A stretch of DNA of 64,000 nucleotides from Symsagittifera roscoffensis (taxonomy: Eukaryota > Xenacoelomorpha > Acoela > Convolutidae). The notes under the pieces are model-generated. The model was given only the letters and a program-made list of their open reading frames with translations. It did no database searches and was not told the DNA's origin. Below, one piece after another: positions 11,821-24,634 of the stretch; within the stretch, counting starts at the first letter, position 1, and every line of letters starts with the position of its first letter. The stretch is taken from NCBI RefSeq assembly GCF_963678635.1, contig NC_087066.1, positions 22,663,996-22,727,995 on the forward strand, read 5' to 3'. The translations under genes were made by a program, and so were the position numbers.

Positions 11821-12499
11821 TTGATCTATTTACAAAGTTTATCACAACAATTAGGCTAAATTAGGCCTGGACTCACTCTTAATTAAAAACCAGTTAACTT
11901 AGTTCGATACGATCATCGGTCGATCGTAGAGTGTTCATTCAGTTGTCCTTTTAGAACGTTTTAAATTAACACTATCTTATCCGTTCTACCTTTTTTAAGT
12001 AATTGTGGCACATTGGTGTGATTGTGCTCGAGATTGCTTGCGGTAGCGGTAAGCTGTCTACCGGGTCTCATGGGCTGTCTTTCTCTTCTTCGAGATACCC
12101 GTCTTCCGCCCCATCGTGCAGTTCACAGTTCCCATTTTTTCGATCGAGGAGTTTAGAGAAGGTTTAGGTAACTCGAATGACATTGCCAGTAACTTGGATT
12201 TTATCGTATAAATTAATCTTTCCACCAGCCCATTGGATCTATGGTCGCCGACTGTTCAAAAAATGATCTCGATGTTGAATTTTTCGCAGAAAATCTTAAA
12301 ATCGTTGAAAAGAGAGACCAGTTGTCGACTCTAATTTTCCTTGGTAAACAGTTGTCGCTGCTCGATTCTTCAATCTATGTTTCATTGGAGTGTTAATCGA
12401 CAAAATAGTTCTATGGGCCAACTCTCGTTGACTCGATGTCATAATTGAATTCTACTCATCACCTTCATCGTCTGAAAAATCAGATTCAACCAAGGATGA
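11821..12499. repeat. Spacer of the B/C duplication with Gypsy fragments
   Basis: This interval matches 14316-14960 at a step of about 2,495 bp, including a GGCCTGGACTCACTC motif and a palindromic CGATCATCGGTCGATCG block. The part at 12215-12320 corresponds to the integrase-like remnant better kept at 14708-15091. I see no host gene in it. Confidence 0.55.
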
Positions 12500-14308
12500 A
12501 CTCAGTCGACTGAAACCTCTTCTTCCGAGTCGAAAAAAAAAACATCGACACGTTTCGCGTCCTTTTCCACAATTTTTGCTTTAATTTCACCATGCTGAAC
12601 CTCAGAAGCTTTTTCGTTCACGGTTTCGATTTCAGCTATTTTTACCTCATGTTCAAGCTCTGATTTAAATGCTCCTAAAGGATCTAACGTTTCTTGTTCA
12701 CAAATAACATCTTCAGGGTTGACTTCACCCGTTCTTCTTCCCGCGCAAAATCTTCGTCGCCAGTTTCATCCTGAGTTTTATCCTCGCTCAGAACAGGAAA
12801 AACTAATGGGTCTTTGCTTTGGTCTGAAAACTTTCCGTCGTTTTGCGGCAACATTAGCATCGATGGAGATGTAGGGGAGCTTTGTGGACTTAAAGCAAGT
12901 TCACTTTTGTCCTTTTTAGGTGTATTTTCACTTATTTCAGTTTCCATTTTTTCTTTTGCCTCTACCTCAATGCAATATTTCATCGAAATCTAACATCACA
13001 TACTGGTCGAAACAAGTTTCAGTAATCACTATTTACAAACGAGCTCGACTCCTCTGTTTTTTTTACATACATCGGCTTCTTGAAAAACGCATTTCTACTA
13101 TTCGGAGACATCAAAGCTAAATTGTCATTCGACGACATGGTCTCGCTCACAATCACAGTGTCGTCTGCTGGCGGAGATTCCGCTATGCTAATGGACTCAT
13201 AGGAAGATCTTTCAACTAATTTTACTAACGGAGACTCCTTCACCTCGTTTAGATTATTTCGAAGAAACAGACTTTGATGCAGACTTATTCCTCTGTCCTT
13301 TTCCAATTTCGATTCGAAATTGAAGTCTTTTAGTTGTAAACTATTGCTTTTGGACGAATTACCCGGAACCGATATGCTCTTACTATTTTGCTCACCTTTG
13401 AACTTGAAGTTGTTCAAATTCACTTCAGCCGAACCATTCGGACAAACTATCTTCTCATCATCCTGATTGTCATCTTCATTGTCTTCCGCATTATCAGGGT
13501 CAATGTCACAAAACGTCTCTTCTACTAAACGTTTACTACTTCAGTCGAAAGAATTCAAAATAATCAGATTCTAAGCCGAATCATCGAAAACATTTAGCGA
13601 AGCTCGCGGTGAATCCACAAAAAACAATTGGTGTCTATTTCTGCTATCTGGAACAGTCGCTTTTTTGGCTCCCGACGATGCAGACAATTGCACTTCCGGG
13701 TAACATTTGTAGTTCTCCGTTTCTGATCGGTGTCCTTGATGAAGCGCCTGGAAGTTTACGTTTTCGACTTGATAACGTCAATTAGAAATAATCGTTGATC
13801 CAGACAGCTACTGCATGTTCGCTTTTCTTTGTCGCTTTGCTAGTGAACAGCAGCTCGACATCTCCAAAGCGAACGTGATTTCCATCTTCTAGAACTTTCA
13901 GTTTCTTCCCCAGTCGTTTCTTGTTGACGAATGTTCCATTTCGGCTGCCCAGATCGCGAACCCCGAAGAGTCTCCTCACTCCTCCGAAGTCTATGTTCTC
14001 AATAACCGCGTGGTTACTCGACAGCGACGGAAGTTTGAATTGGTAGTCAGAAGCTCCGCGGCCAAATGTAGTTGTACCTGAAAATATTTCCAAAACTTTG
14101 GGAGGATCCGGAGGCACACTTGACACAGACCCCGTGGAAATGAGCTTCAACCAGGCCAGTGATTTTGTTACACTGGACAGATCAAGCGTCGATGTTTCCG
14201 TGGCCATGCATTGTCAAGAGCAGGAAGAGATCTAATGCCCCAAACGTCTTGTGTACAATCAACGTCAACTGACGCCCCGTGACGCATGTTATTTTCATCA
14301 TCAGACAT
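12500..14308 (-). pseudogene. FHA-domain gene, copy C (longest, broken)
   Basis: The FHA ORF at 13782-14207 is nearly identical to copy B, including the 2-bp loss upstream and the stop after WINDYF. Downstream (lower coordinates) come the acidic/NNLNEVKESPLVKLV tail at 13019-13423, then ORF 12684-12983 with KMETEISENTPKKDKSEL and several SP/TP sites. A shifted frame at about 12540-12700 reads GEVNPEDVICEQETLDP and then a Glu/Asp-rich end. The fragments read smoothly into each other only across frame changes, which indicates one ancestral ORF of several hundred residues now interrupted. No FHA family (Ki-67, MDC1, NIPP1) matches well enough outside the FHA core for a name. Confidence 0.65.
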
Positions 14309-14468
14309 TGTTTGATTGATCTATTTAAAAAGTTTATCACAACAATTAGGCTAAATTAGGCCTGGACTCACTCTTAATTAAAAACCAGTTAACTTAGTTC
14401 GATACGATCATCGGTCGATCGTAGAGTGTTCGTTCAGTTGTCCTTTTAGAACGTTTTAAATTAACACT

Positions 14469-15820
14469 CTATTTTATCCGTTTTACCTTTTTTAAGTAAT
14501 TGGCACATTGGTGTGATTGTGCTCGAGATTGCTTGCGGTAGCGGTAAGCTGTCTTCCGGGTCTCATGGGCTGTCTTTCTTTTCTTCGAGATACGCGTCTT
14601 CCGCCCCATCGTGCAGTTCACAGTTCCCATTTTTTCGATCGAGGAGTTTAGAGAAGGTTTAGGTAACTCGAATGACATTGCCAGTAACTTGGATTTCATC
14701 GTATAAATTAATCTTTACACCAGCCCATTGGATCTATGGTCGCCGACTGTACAAAAAATGATCTCGATGTTGAATTTTTCGCAGAAAATCTTAAAATCGT
14801 TGGAAAAAAGCAAGACCAGTGGTCGACTCTTATTTTCCTTGGGAAACCGTGAAGGTGGCAGTAGTCGTTTGAGAAAGAAATCACATTATTCGCGGACGTG
14901 TTATTTACGATCTTGGCCGATGGGAATTTAGTGAATCGGTCGATACATAGAAGAATGTAATTTTTTTCCCCAGAACGCGTCCAACGGTCCTGCGAAATCC
15001 AGTTTGTTTCTTCATTGGCAAATGTCAAAGTCGGCAGTTTTTTATTGTTGTCGGCACCTAGCAAAACTTTGAGGTTCTTACCAGCTTTCAAGCATTGACT
15101 TCAGGACTTCTCTGGTACGACTAGTTTGTTGTCGAGAAATAGTGTTACGGCTGGAGAAATTTGTGGTACGGCTGGTACGACTAGTTTGTTGTCGAGAAAT
15201 AGTAGGTCATCTTTCACGTGGAGGTCTTTGGCAAAGTTTTTCATGCACGCTCCGTGACGAAGAAGTTAATACGTTCAAGATCGACTAAAAGCCTAAGCTT
15301 ACCGCTGTTTGTGTGGCCAAAAAATGGGCTACTATACGTGAATTAGGAAGTGTTGTTAAAAAGCTTTTGCATTGCATGAGTGCTTATTCAATTTGCTAGT
15401 CAACAGCGTATACTGGTAGTGAATTTTCTGGTGTTAATTTTTTATACTCTGTGTTTTAACCTACGTCGAAACGGTTCCTCGCAAAAAGTTCCATATTTAG
15501 TACCCGGAGTTCTTCTAACCCCTCTTTTTTCTGACAAGTATTTTCCCAAGAAAACTGCTGAAAAACCATTGACCATCTGCGTTATTTTCTTTCAGACGTT
15601 CTGTTTCGAGCTCTTTAAACGTCTATAAAATCTCATAAATCGCTCGTTGCATTTTTGACAAGTTATTGCGGCGAATCGCGTGCGTATCACTCGTAGGAAA
15701 CCAAATTGTTGAAAAAATCAGGTCCTGGTTTTGGTCGTTAGGAGGGACCGTCAAAATTGGCATTGGGCACAAGTTGTTTTTTTTCAAGAACATTTTATTT
15801 TTGCGAAAAGTTTGCAAGTG
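14469..15820 (-). mobile_element. Ty3/Gypsy-class pol remnant (integrase region)
   Basis: The minus-strand ORF at 14708-15091 contains an integrase-core-like stretch (NYILLCIDRFTKF, then LHGFPRKIRVD, then SATIDPMG), damaged by frameshift around the second catalytic Asp. Upstream at about 15180-15240 the reading DDLLFLDNKLVVP resembles the linker between RNase H and the integrase zinc finger. A 62-bp step duplicates the GACTAGTTTGTTGTCGAG block at 15113 and 15175. The rest to 15820 is unassigned AT-rich sequence with a short ORF. The remnant is incomplete and inactive. Confidence 0.6.
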
Positions 15821-16100
15821 AAATCATCTTTGGGTCAAGTAGAGAATTTTTCAAAATTGAGCTAGTGGCTATTTGAAACTGGCAATATGATGGGTACTTA
15901 TCAGATGTTTATTACTTTTCATATCCGCCCTCACAGGCTGAGCCCTATTCAAGTACCCTTGATTGGCCCGTTTTCGGATTGACATAAACTTCAATGTTTT
16001 CACAAAAATTATATGTACTGCCGGGGATACATTTCTTTGATCTCTAGAATTAGGTCCGATGTCTACTTATTAAATAGTAAACTTGTTAAATAGTTTCATG
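15821..16100. other. Unassigned spacer before the LINE
   Basis: No gene, hairpin or repeat was recognised here. The 5' limit of the LINE could lie in this interval or just after it; no target-site duplication was found to fix it. Confidence 0.3.
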
Positions 16101-16168
16101 TTATATGGCATCGGTCTTGTGTGGAGTATCTCCAATGAGAGATTTTTAAAGACAAGACCCTGTATGTT

Positions 16169-16624
16169 ATGAAAGCGCACATCTTCAAAACATCCGAGAC
16201 GAAACACTTATTGATTGCTGACTCACAGGCGAAGAGACTAGTGTTCCCGAACTTCAACATTCTGTCAGTTCCTGGAGGTAGGATCTTTCACGTACAGTAT
16301 CATTTACCAACTAAAGGTCAGTACGAAATAATCTGTTTATTTATTGGCGGAAACGACATTTTCAACGGTACCCAACCCTCAGCACGCGATCCCGAAGACA
16401 TTGGAAAAGAGTTAGCAAAACTTGCTAAGCAACTATCTCATCTGTGCGAAAGGGTATACGTGTTAGGCATCCCCCCACGAGTTGATAAATTGACCAACGA
16501 CATAACAGATCGCCATCTCGAGGTAGACAAAATTATTCAGCGCGAGGCCATAGGAGATACTTGGGTCTATAGAAGTATACTGTGACGCCGATATCGCAAA
16601 CGACGACGTTCACATAACCCATGA
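16169..16624 (+). pseudogene. SGNH/GDSL esterase-like ORF upstream of LINE ORF1
   Basis: The ORF 16169-16585 (138 aa) has a block I-like LLIADSQAKRL near residue 15 (candidate Ser nucleophile) and a block III CLFIGGNDIF near residue 57 (Asn oxyanion residue). After a frame change near 16550-16570, the reading DADIANDDVHITH supplies the block V Asp-x-x-His pair, ending at 16624. All SGNH signature blocks are therefore visible, but the ORF is broken between blocks III and V. Esterase domains of this kind are known from ORF1 regions of CR1 LINEs. The ORF lies 330 bp upstream of ORF1 and is probably part of the same element, though a separate insertion is possible. Confidence 0.6.
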
Positions 16625-16741
16625 ATCCTGAAAAACAACGTTCTGCGATCAAAGTGGTCTTTGGAAACATCCCGAGACAAGCACCCAGAAGTATTTCACT
16701 GCAGTCAGTGGTGCAATTGCGGAACCTACAAGCCTCTCTAA

Positions 16742-16812
16742 GTAAGTTTATAGCTCTCGGAACCCCAATACGGGTTCCACTGTTATGGACTTGCTAATTT
16801 TTCTATCTTTAG
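16742..16812 (+). other. Possible 71-nt mini-intron in LINE leader
   Basis: A consensus donor GTAAGT at 16742 and a pyrimidine-rich acceptor TTTTCTATCTTTAG ending at 16812 bound a 71-nt segment between the esterase-like ORF and ORF1. It is seen only as sequence. Short introns do occur in this genome (a likely 84-nt one at 39947-40030). Confidence 0.25.
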
Positions 16813-16847
16813 GTCATCTCAAGCTCTCGGAACTCCTAACGGGTTCC
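16759..16847 (+). repeat. Two homologous stem-loops in the LINE 5' leader
   Basis: GGAACCC at 16759-16765 pairs with GGGTTCC at 16772-16778 around a 6-nt loop. A second unit 70 bp on pairs GGAACTC (16829-16835) with GGGTTCC (16841-16847), replacing one C-G pair by T-G so that pairing is kept. Both are preceded by AGCTCTCGG or an equivalent, so this is a direct repeat of a hairpin. The first lies within the possible mini-intron. Confidence 0.5.
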
Positions 16848-16954
16848 ACGACGAGAAGTGACTTCTCATCTAAATACCGCTACCAGCTGGTAGCCCTATA
16901 GTAAATCACAACAAAACATATCCCCAAAAAAAACATTCAAACAGCCCCAAATAA

Positions 16955-17785
16955 ATGAGTTCTAAAATGGAAAATAACAAAAGATGCAAAACATGCTCAA
17001 AATCCCTAAACAAAAGAGACGCAGTATATAACTGTGTGTCATGTGGCGAAAGTATGCACATGACTACAAACTGTACAGACTTGGAAAAAAATGCCATAAA
17101 CGTATTGAAACAACTGAACAAGAATGTTCTTCTGTTATGTAACAGATGTGTGGGAAATAACCAGAAGGATGCAATTATTAATACTAAACATGCGAATGAA
17201 AGCACTCAAAAAATACAAACAATCGAAGAAGGCATCAAAGAACTCAAGGAAGCGATGATTGAAATCAAATCAGAAATGCAACAAAAACAAGTTGCGCCAG
17301 AAGCGAAAAAACCCACAACCAAAAACGGGAAAGCATCCCAAAAAGAATACGATGGCATACGCATAAGAGGCATACCCGAGTCAGAGGCAACAGACGCCAG
17401 GTCAAGAGCAGACGAAGATATGCAAAAAGTGATTCATCATCTTGATGTGATGGACGTCAAGTGCCCAATAAGTGATCTCAGAAGACTCGGAAAATACGCG
17501 GAAAATAAAAATCTTCCGTTAGTTCTAAGAACCTCTGCGCCATGGGAGAAACGAAGAATCCTTCTTTCTCTATACAAGCTCAAAGGCTACGAACACAAAG
17601 TATTCATAAGCAAAGAGCTAACACCTGATGAACAGGAAATCGAAAACAACATGCTTAAAACAAGACGTGATCTCATTCAATCCGGAAAATTCGAGAGCAC
17701 ACAACTGCGACTAAGAAATCTAAAATTAATTAGAAAAATTGAAAACGGCTGGTTAGAGGTAAAACCCGATGACAATTCAGCCTGA
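16955..17785 (+). CDS. LINE ORF1: zinc-binding, coiled-coil, L1-like nucleic-acid-binding protein
   Basis: The 276-aa protein starts MSSKMENNKRCKTCSKSL. A Cys/His module (CKTC, then NCVSCGESMHMTTNC, then LLCNRC) resembles the PHD-like finger of LINE ORF1 proteins. Residues about 80-115 form a heptad-like Glu/Lys-rich helix. Residues about 130-260 hold YDGIRIRGIPES, DLRRLGKY and FISKELTPDEQ, typical of the RRM-plus-C-terminal-domain part of L1-like ORF1p. It should bind element RNA. The ORF is intact. Its stop is TGA at 17783-17785, followed by CTA, and ORF2 continues in the same frame. Confidence 0.75.
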   Translation: MSSKMENNKRCKTCSKSLNKRDAVYNCVSCGESMHMTTNCTDLEKNAINVLKQLNKNVLLLCNRCVGNNQKDAIINTKHANESTQKIQTIEEGIKELKEAMIEIKSEMQQKQVAPEAKKPTTKNGKASQKEYDGIRIRGIPESEATDARSRADEDMQKVIHHLDVMDVKCPISDLRRLGKYAENKNLPLVLRTSAPWEKRRILLSLYKLKGYEHKVFISKELTPDEQEIENNMLKTRRDLIQSGKFESTQLRLRNLKLIRKIENGWLEVKPDDNSA

Positions 17786-20659
17786 CTACCCCAAAAACAA
17801 AAACTGGTATCAACAATACTCACCTTTAATGTAAGAAGTTTAATAGAAATGTCACGGCGAACTTGTTCAGCAAATGCAGTCTGTCTTTCAAATAAACATG
17901 ATATTTTATGCCTAACTGAAACATGGCTGACTGATGAAGTAAGATCCGAAACTCTTTTCATACCAGAATTCAAAATATACAGATGTGATCGACCATCCAA
18001 AAATTACAACACGAAACATGGCGGTGTCTTAATTGCCATCAGAAACAACTCACATGTACCGATAAACTCAAATATTGAACAAGTTACATTGAGACTAATT
18101 GATTTCGAAAATATATCCTCTCTCATTTGCTGTGTTAATTACACACCAAAAGATAGCCCACATAGACCAACAGCCTTTTCTATTGTTGATTTTCTAACCA
18201 AAATTAGTGCAACTGCAAAAGACTTGAATTGTGAAAAAATAATGATAACTGGAGATATAAATTTTTCGAAAACTGACTGGAAAGCAATGGCATCAGATGA
18301 TCCCGAGGAAGATCTAATCCTTGAAACCTTAATTGATCACAATTTTGAACAAATATTGGCACCTGAAACAGCAAAAAGCTTAGATATTTTCCTAGTCAAC
18401 AACCCCTCCCTAATCATTAACTCATTCATTGATGAAAATGTTTTTAAAATGTATTCAATAGAAAATAAGAACCTCAGTGATCACAATGCCTTTACAACAG
18501 AAATCAATCTGAACCACAGGCTAATTGTAACAAGAAGTGATGACAAAGTAAAATATGCATTCGAAAGAGCAGATTGGAGTGCAATCAACACTACAATAAT
18601 CAATAATCCCTTCACACCGTTTTGCTTTAGTAACTGCGATTTTTTACTTGATCAATGGTACACCTGGCTTTTGAGAATTCTGGAAAAAAATATACCTAGA
18701 GTAACAGAACATAGAGCTACACTCCCCCCTTGGATCACACCCCCAACCTCCCACCTTATTAAGCGCAAAGAAACTTTACTTCGGAAACAGCAATCCTGTC
18801 CGAAACCAGAACTTCTATCTAAAACTACAAACTTAGAAAAAATAAAAATTTCTGCTGGTAAAGATCTGAAAAACTACGAATTACAGATTTTTGCACCAAG
18901 AAAATTTAGTACAATTCAGAAGTATTTGCCAAGCATAAGAAGAGCACCTAGATTACCTTCGATAATGAAACTTGACGGCAAAGAACTTAAGACAGACAAA
19001 GAAAAATGCGATGCGTTTAATCAATTCTTCTGTAGTGTATTTACGAAAGCGGAACAAATAACCGAATTAAGTATCTTTGAAAAAGCAAATACAACTACAT
19101 CGAGCTGAATAAAGATTGCATTGAGAAAATAATGCTCGAACTAGGCATCAATAAAGCAACAGGTCCAGATAATTTGGGAAATCTTGTCTACAGAAACTTA
19201 GCGAAAACAGTATCAAAATCAGTCCTCCTATTTTTCTAACTTTTTTGAAAAAAGGTATATTTCCAGAAACGTGTAAGTTAAGTGAAGTTGTCCCAATCTT
19301 CAAAGATGGGAACAAATGCGATATTAAAAGATACAGACCGATAAGTTTACTATGCTGCATCTCAAAAATTTTCGAAAAGGTTGTATTTGACTACATTTAC
19401 GAAAGAGTGCGATATCATCTTCATAACTCTCAATATGGTTTTCGTAAAAAACGTTCAGCAATTACCAACTCCGTGCTTACTTACATCAAGTATACCTAAA
19501 TTATGATGACCAAACGACCAAAAATATAACAGCGCTCTATCTAGATTTTGAAAAAGCTTTTGACTGCGTTCCGCATCAACTTTTAATGCATAAATTGAAG
19601 TGTTATGGTTTTGGAGGAAAAGCAATTCAACTAATAGCCTCTTACTTATTTCTTCGAAAACAGTATGTGCGAATCAACAAAGCAAAGTCTAAGATATGTT
19701 ACGTAACAAGTGGTGTCCCTCAAGGTTCTCTATTGGGACCATTACTTTTCATACTATGTATAAACGATTTACCAGATAACTTGAATCTAGTTGACTCTTT
19801 TGGATATGCGGATGACTTTAAGGTTATAGCAACAACTCAAACAGAAATGAACTATGCCACTACGACAATTGAAAACTGGTGCGTTAAAAACCAAATGCGT
19901 CTAAATACCGGAAAATGTACTCTCGTTAATTTCAAAAACGAGCAGGAAGGTCAAATTAATGAAAATATCCTAAAAATCGAAACTGAACAAAAGGATCTAG
20001 GAATTTTAGTAACACCCACTCTCTCATGGAATGTAAATGCGTCTAAGCGTTGTCAGAAGTCGGCTTTTTACTCACTAAAGCGTAACCTCTCAAAAAACTG
20101 TCCTATAACTTCTAAGCTAAATGCCTACACGGGATATGTAGTCTCAATTGTAGTTTATAGCGCGTCAGTAGCGCACTACTCGAAATCAAACCTCCGAGCA
20201 ATTGAAAAGGTTCAGCGAACGGCGACCAAATGGATGCTTAACTCACATATCCCATATAAGTGTAGACTACAAAAATTAAGAATGCTACCGATGTTTATGT
20301 ACATTGAAATGCACGACCTCCTTCTGTTCATTTCTATAGTTCGCAATAACTACGAAATGGACATTAACCAATATGCCGAAAACACCAAAAGCTCAACGAG
20401 ACAAAATGAAAGAAACGAATATCAAATACCGAAAACTCGCCTTAAGAAAACCAACTCAGACATCTTCATTAGATGCCCAGCACTTTTCAATGTCATAATT
20501 CGACATACCTCAAAACAGTTAACTGACATACAGAAATCTGACCTAGCGGAAATTTATTGGAAATTCTTCGAAAGATACTCAGAAATGGACAGCTGCACAT
20601 GGCGAATAATGTGTCCATGTGGAAACTTTAACCCAAATGGAAAACTCAGAACTCATTAA
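17786..20659 (+). pseudogene. LINE ORF2: AP endonuclease and reverse transcriptase (frameshifted)
   Basis: The frame opens right after the ORF1 stop. The endonuclease domain starts with TFNVRSL near 17828, upstream of the first ATG (17849), and continues with LCLTETWL, GDINFSKTDW and LSDHNAF. The reverse transcriptase carries RPISLLCCISKIFEKV, LDFEKAFDCVPH, GVPQGSLLGPLLF and the catalytic GYADD block near 19805. The first frame ends at 19108, a second covers about 19109-19240, a third 19245-19499, and the last runs 19586-20659, so at least three frame changes interrupt it. The C-terminus ends with a Cys-containing WRIMCPCGNFNPNG segment typical of jockey/CR1 proteins. Confidence 0.75.
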
Positions 20660-20726
20660 CACTAAAACTACATTTTGGGTGCAAACCCATGGGATAACAA
20701 CCCTAAATCGTGTTCTACTACTACTA

Positions 20727-21249
20727 CACTGACCTAAGGCATTTTGAAAACCCAAACAAATTTTGTTTTTCGTTCAACTTTTGGTTCTTCTGTCGTTATT
20801 AATGCTCATCACATTTGACGTTCAAAGCGCAACAATTTTGTCAGCGTCAATAGATCAAGGTCAAAAAACTGTTTTCGCACTGTATTATATTTGACTTTTT
20901 AGTATGGGACTGTTTTGTATATGCAACCATTTCCAGCCAATCGCGTCTCAAAATATGCAAAACAAATGATAATACAGGCATAGCGTTTCAAAATGACACA
21001 CTACCAAATCAAGGGAGCAATCTGCAGCACAATTCGTATCCGATGTACTAAGTAATGCAATTTTTCTCAAACTTAAATTTCTAATATAGCCTTTAAGGTG
21101 ATTCTCAGGAATTTCTGGAGGTAGAATTCACATCGCCTTTTCTTCCACTTCAGTCAAAAATGTCAATTTATCTTATTTAATTTATCTATCAATTTTATTT
21201 CGGGCATTAATTTTATCTCGTTTAATTTAGCTGTCGCTATCTATCATCT
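20727..21249. other. Intergenic, between LINE tail and the ALDH3 last exon
   Basis: No gene was seen. The part next to 21250 is the ALDH3 3' UTR on the minus strand. Confidence 0.45.
21194..21199 (-). promoter_or_regulatory. AATAAA polyadenylation signal of the ALDH3 gene
   Basis: On the minus strand AATAAA lies about 50 nt past the stop codon at 21250, a normal place for 3'-end processing. Confidence 0.5.
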
Positions 21250-22902
<1,653 letters not shown>

Positions 22903-23320
22903 CTCCTTGGATGACACAGTCATTAGCAGCGAAGGATCCACTCGAAGTCTCATTTCGCCACTTACGAATCCTTTCGCCAGACGAAGTGAACAGATACAAA
23001 CTGAGAGGCTTCGGCCGAGAATTCACGAACTCCAGCGCTTCCTCTTCGCTTTCAACTGTCACTATTGGAAGAATCGGTCCGAATATTTCATCTTGCATAC
23101 ATTTCGCATCTTTTGAGACATTTAGCAGAATGGTTGGAGAAAAGAAAAGTGTGTCTTTATCTCTTAGGCCTCCGAAGAATATCTCGCAGTTGTCTTCAAG
23201 CAGCGCCTCGATTCGCTCGAAATGTCGCTCGTTCACAATTCTGCCGTAATCTGGTGATTTAGCAACAACTGTTCCGTAGAATGACTCAATTGATTCTTTT
23301 AAACAGTTTGCTAGCTTGTC
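22903..23320 (-). CDS. ALDH3 gene, middle coding exon (shared)
   Basis: Bounded by an acceptor (TATTTTAG) before DKLANCLKESIESFYG and a donor GTATGG after NDCVIQG. It encodes 139 codons plus one base. Family blocks include SPDYGRIVNERHF, EIFGPILPIVTVESEEEAL (with the conserved EIFGPxLP motif) and the PLSLYLFTSSGER segment. Entry is phase 0 and exit is phase 1, matching the last exon. It can be joined to either upstream first exon because both end in phase 0 at the homologous residue. Confidence 0.9.
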
Positions 23321-23508
23321 CTAAAATATGATAAAACCTTTGCAAGAAAACTATACCTAATCTAACCTTACTAAAATACTACTCAACCCCAGCAAGAGCA
23401 AAAAAAAATCAGGAACTTCGGTTCTTTATTAGTCTGAAATCGGATAATGCTTTTTTATTTTGCGAAATTGACAATCCTGACTAAGAAAGTCTCTTGCAAA
23501 ATCCTTAC

Positions 23509-24273
23509 TTGCACCACTTTTGAGCAAATAATGTGATCAGGTGCGATACAAAATTGTCCACAATTGGTGAACTTTGCCCATGCAATCCTGTTGGCAGTGA
23601 TTTCTAAATCCGCATCATCAGAAACATACGCCGGGTTCTTCCCTCCGAGTTCCAGAACTACAGGGGTCAAAAACTTAGCCGCGGCAGTCATCGCAATTTT
23701 ACCCACGTTACCACTTCCTGTGTAAAAAATCTTATCGAATCTCTCCTCTAGAATCTCAGTAGTTTCTTTTACTCCGCCACAGACGACCCTGTAACATTCC
23801 TGGTCCAGATATTTTGGAACCATCTCTGCCAGAAGGTGAGCAGTCACTGGCGATATTTCGGAGGGCTTTACAATAGCACAGTTGCCGGCAACTATAGCTC
23901 CAATAAGCGGCATCAGTGTCAAGTTTATGGGAAAATTCCAGGCCCCGATAATCAAAACAACACCAAGCGGTTCTTTATTGATGTAACATGTCATCGGTTT
24001 GTACATCAAAGTTTTCGATACATAATCAGGCGCAGTCCATTTATAAATGTTCTTCAAGCATTCCTCGATTTCTGTTTCCAACATGTCAATTTCGAATAGC
24101 ATCGATTCAGTTTTGCACTTGCCCAGATCTTTGAACACTGCATTGGTCAAAGCCTCAACGTTTTCGTTAATCAGCTTTTTCAAAGCAGTCAACTGTTCAA
24201 TTCTATACTCAATGTCTTTCGTTTTACCGCTTCTAAACGCCTTCCGCAAATCCGAGACCGTTTCAGCTGCCAT
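23509..24273 (-). CDS. ALDH3 first coding exon B (proximal)
   Basis: ALDH3 enzymes oxidise medium- and long-chain aliphatic aldehydes with NAD(P)+. The exon encodes 255 aa from an ATG in an AAAATGG context at 24273. Visible motifs: IIGAWNFP (catalytic Asn113), FYTGSGNVGK cofactor loop (about 184-192), VVLELGGKNP (general base Glu208) and NCGQFCIAPD (nucleophile Cys242). It ends CSKVVQ before a GTAAGG donor at 23508. It is about 60% similar by eye to the first exon A upstream. With the two shared exons it makes a full-length ALDH3. Confidence 0.9.
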
Positions 24274-24634
24274 TTTGAGCACAAATTAGATACTTATTTC
24301 TCCAATGGCAGCAAAAATGGTAGCAAAATGATAAACTGAACGGTAAATAAGGTTGAATATAAGCTAAGAGTGCGGTGATCTATCAAGTTAATCAGAATAG
24401 TAGCTACGCTTGATTAAAACATTAACTTATATTTAACTATTTAGTGTTGACCTGGTAAATAAAAAGAAACCAAGTCAAAACTTTGACAAGCCGCTCCAAG
24501 ACTTTAAGCCTCATCTATAGGCATCATGATAAATTTCTTTTCAGGCGTTCGACATATTCCAACGTTTTGACCGCTAAATGTCTATATGTACATAAAAATC
24601 AAACAGTGCCCAAAACTGCATGGAAAGCACTCAC

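Larger units (their letters stand above)
16101..20726 (+). mobile_element. CR1/jockey-like LINE retrotransposon, frameshifted copy
   Basis: Order on the plus strand: an SGNH-esterase-like ORF (16169), a structured leader, ORF1 (16955-17785), then an apurinic-endonuclease plus reverse-transcriptase ORF2 to 20659, followed by a short 3' tail that ends in a CTA/TAC trinucleotide run at about 20714-20726. The gene order and domains fit the CR1/jockey group. At least three frame breaks in ORF2 make this copy inactive. The 5' boundary is a guess and the 3' boundary rests on the short trinucleotide tail. Confidence 0.75.
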
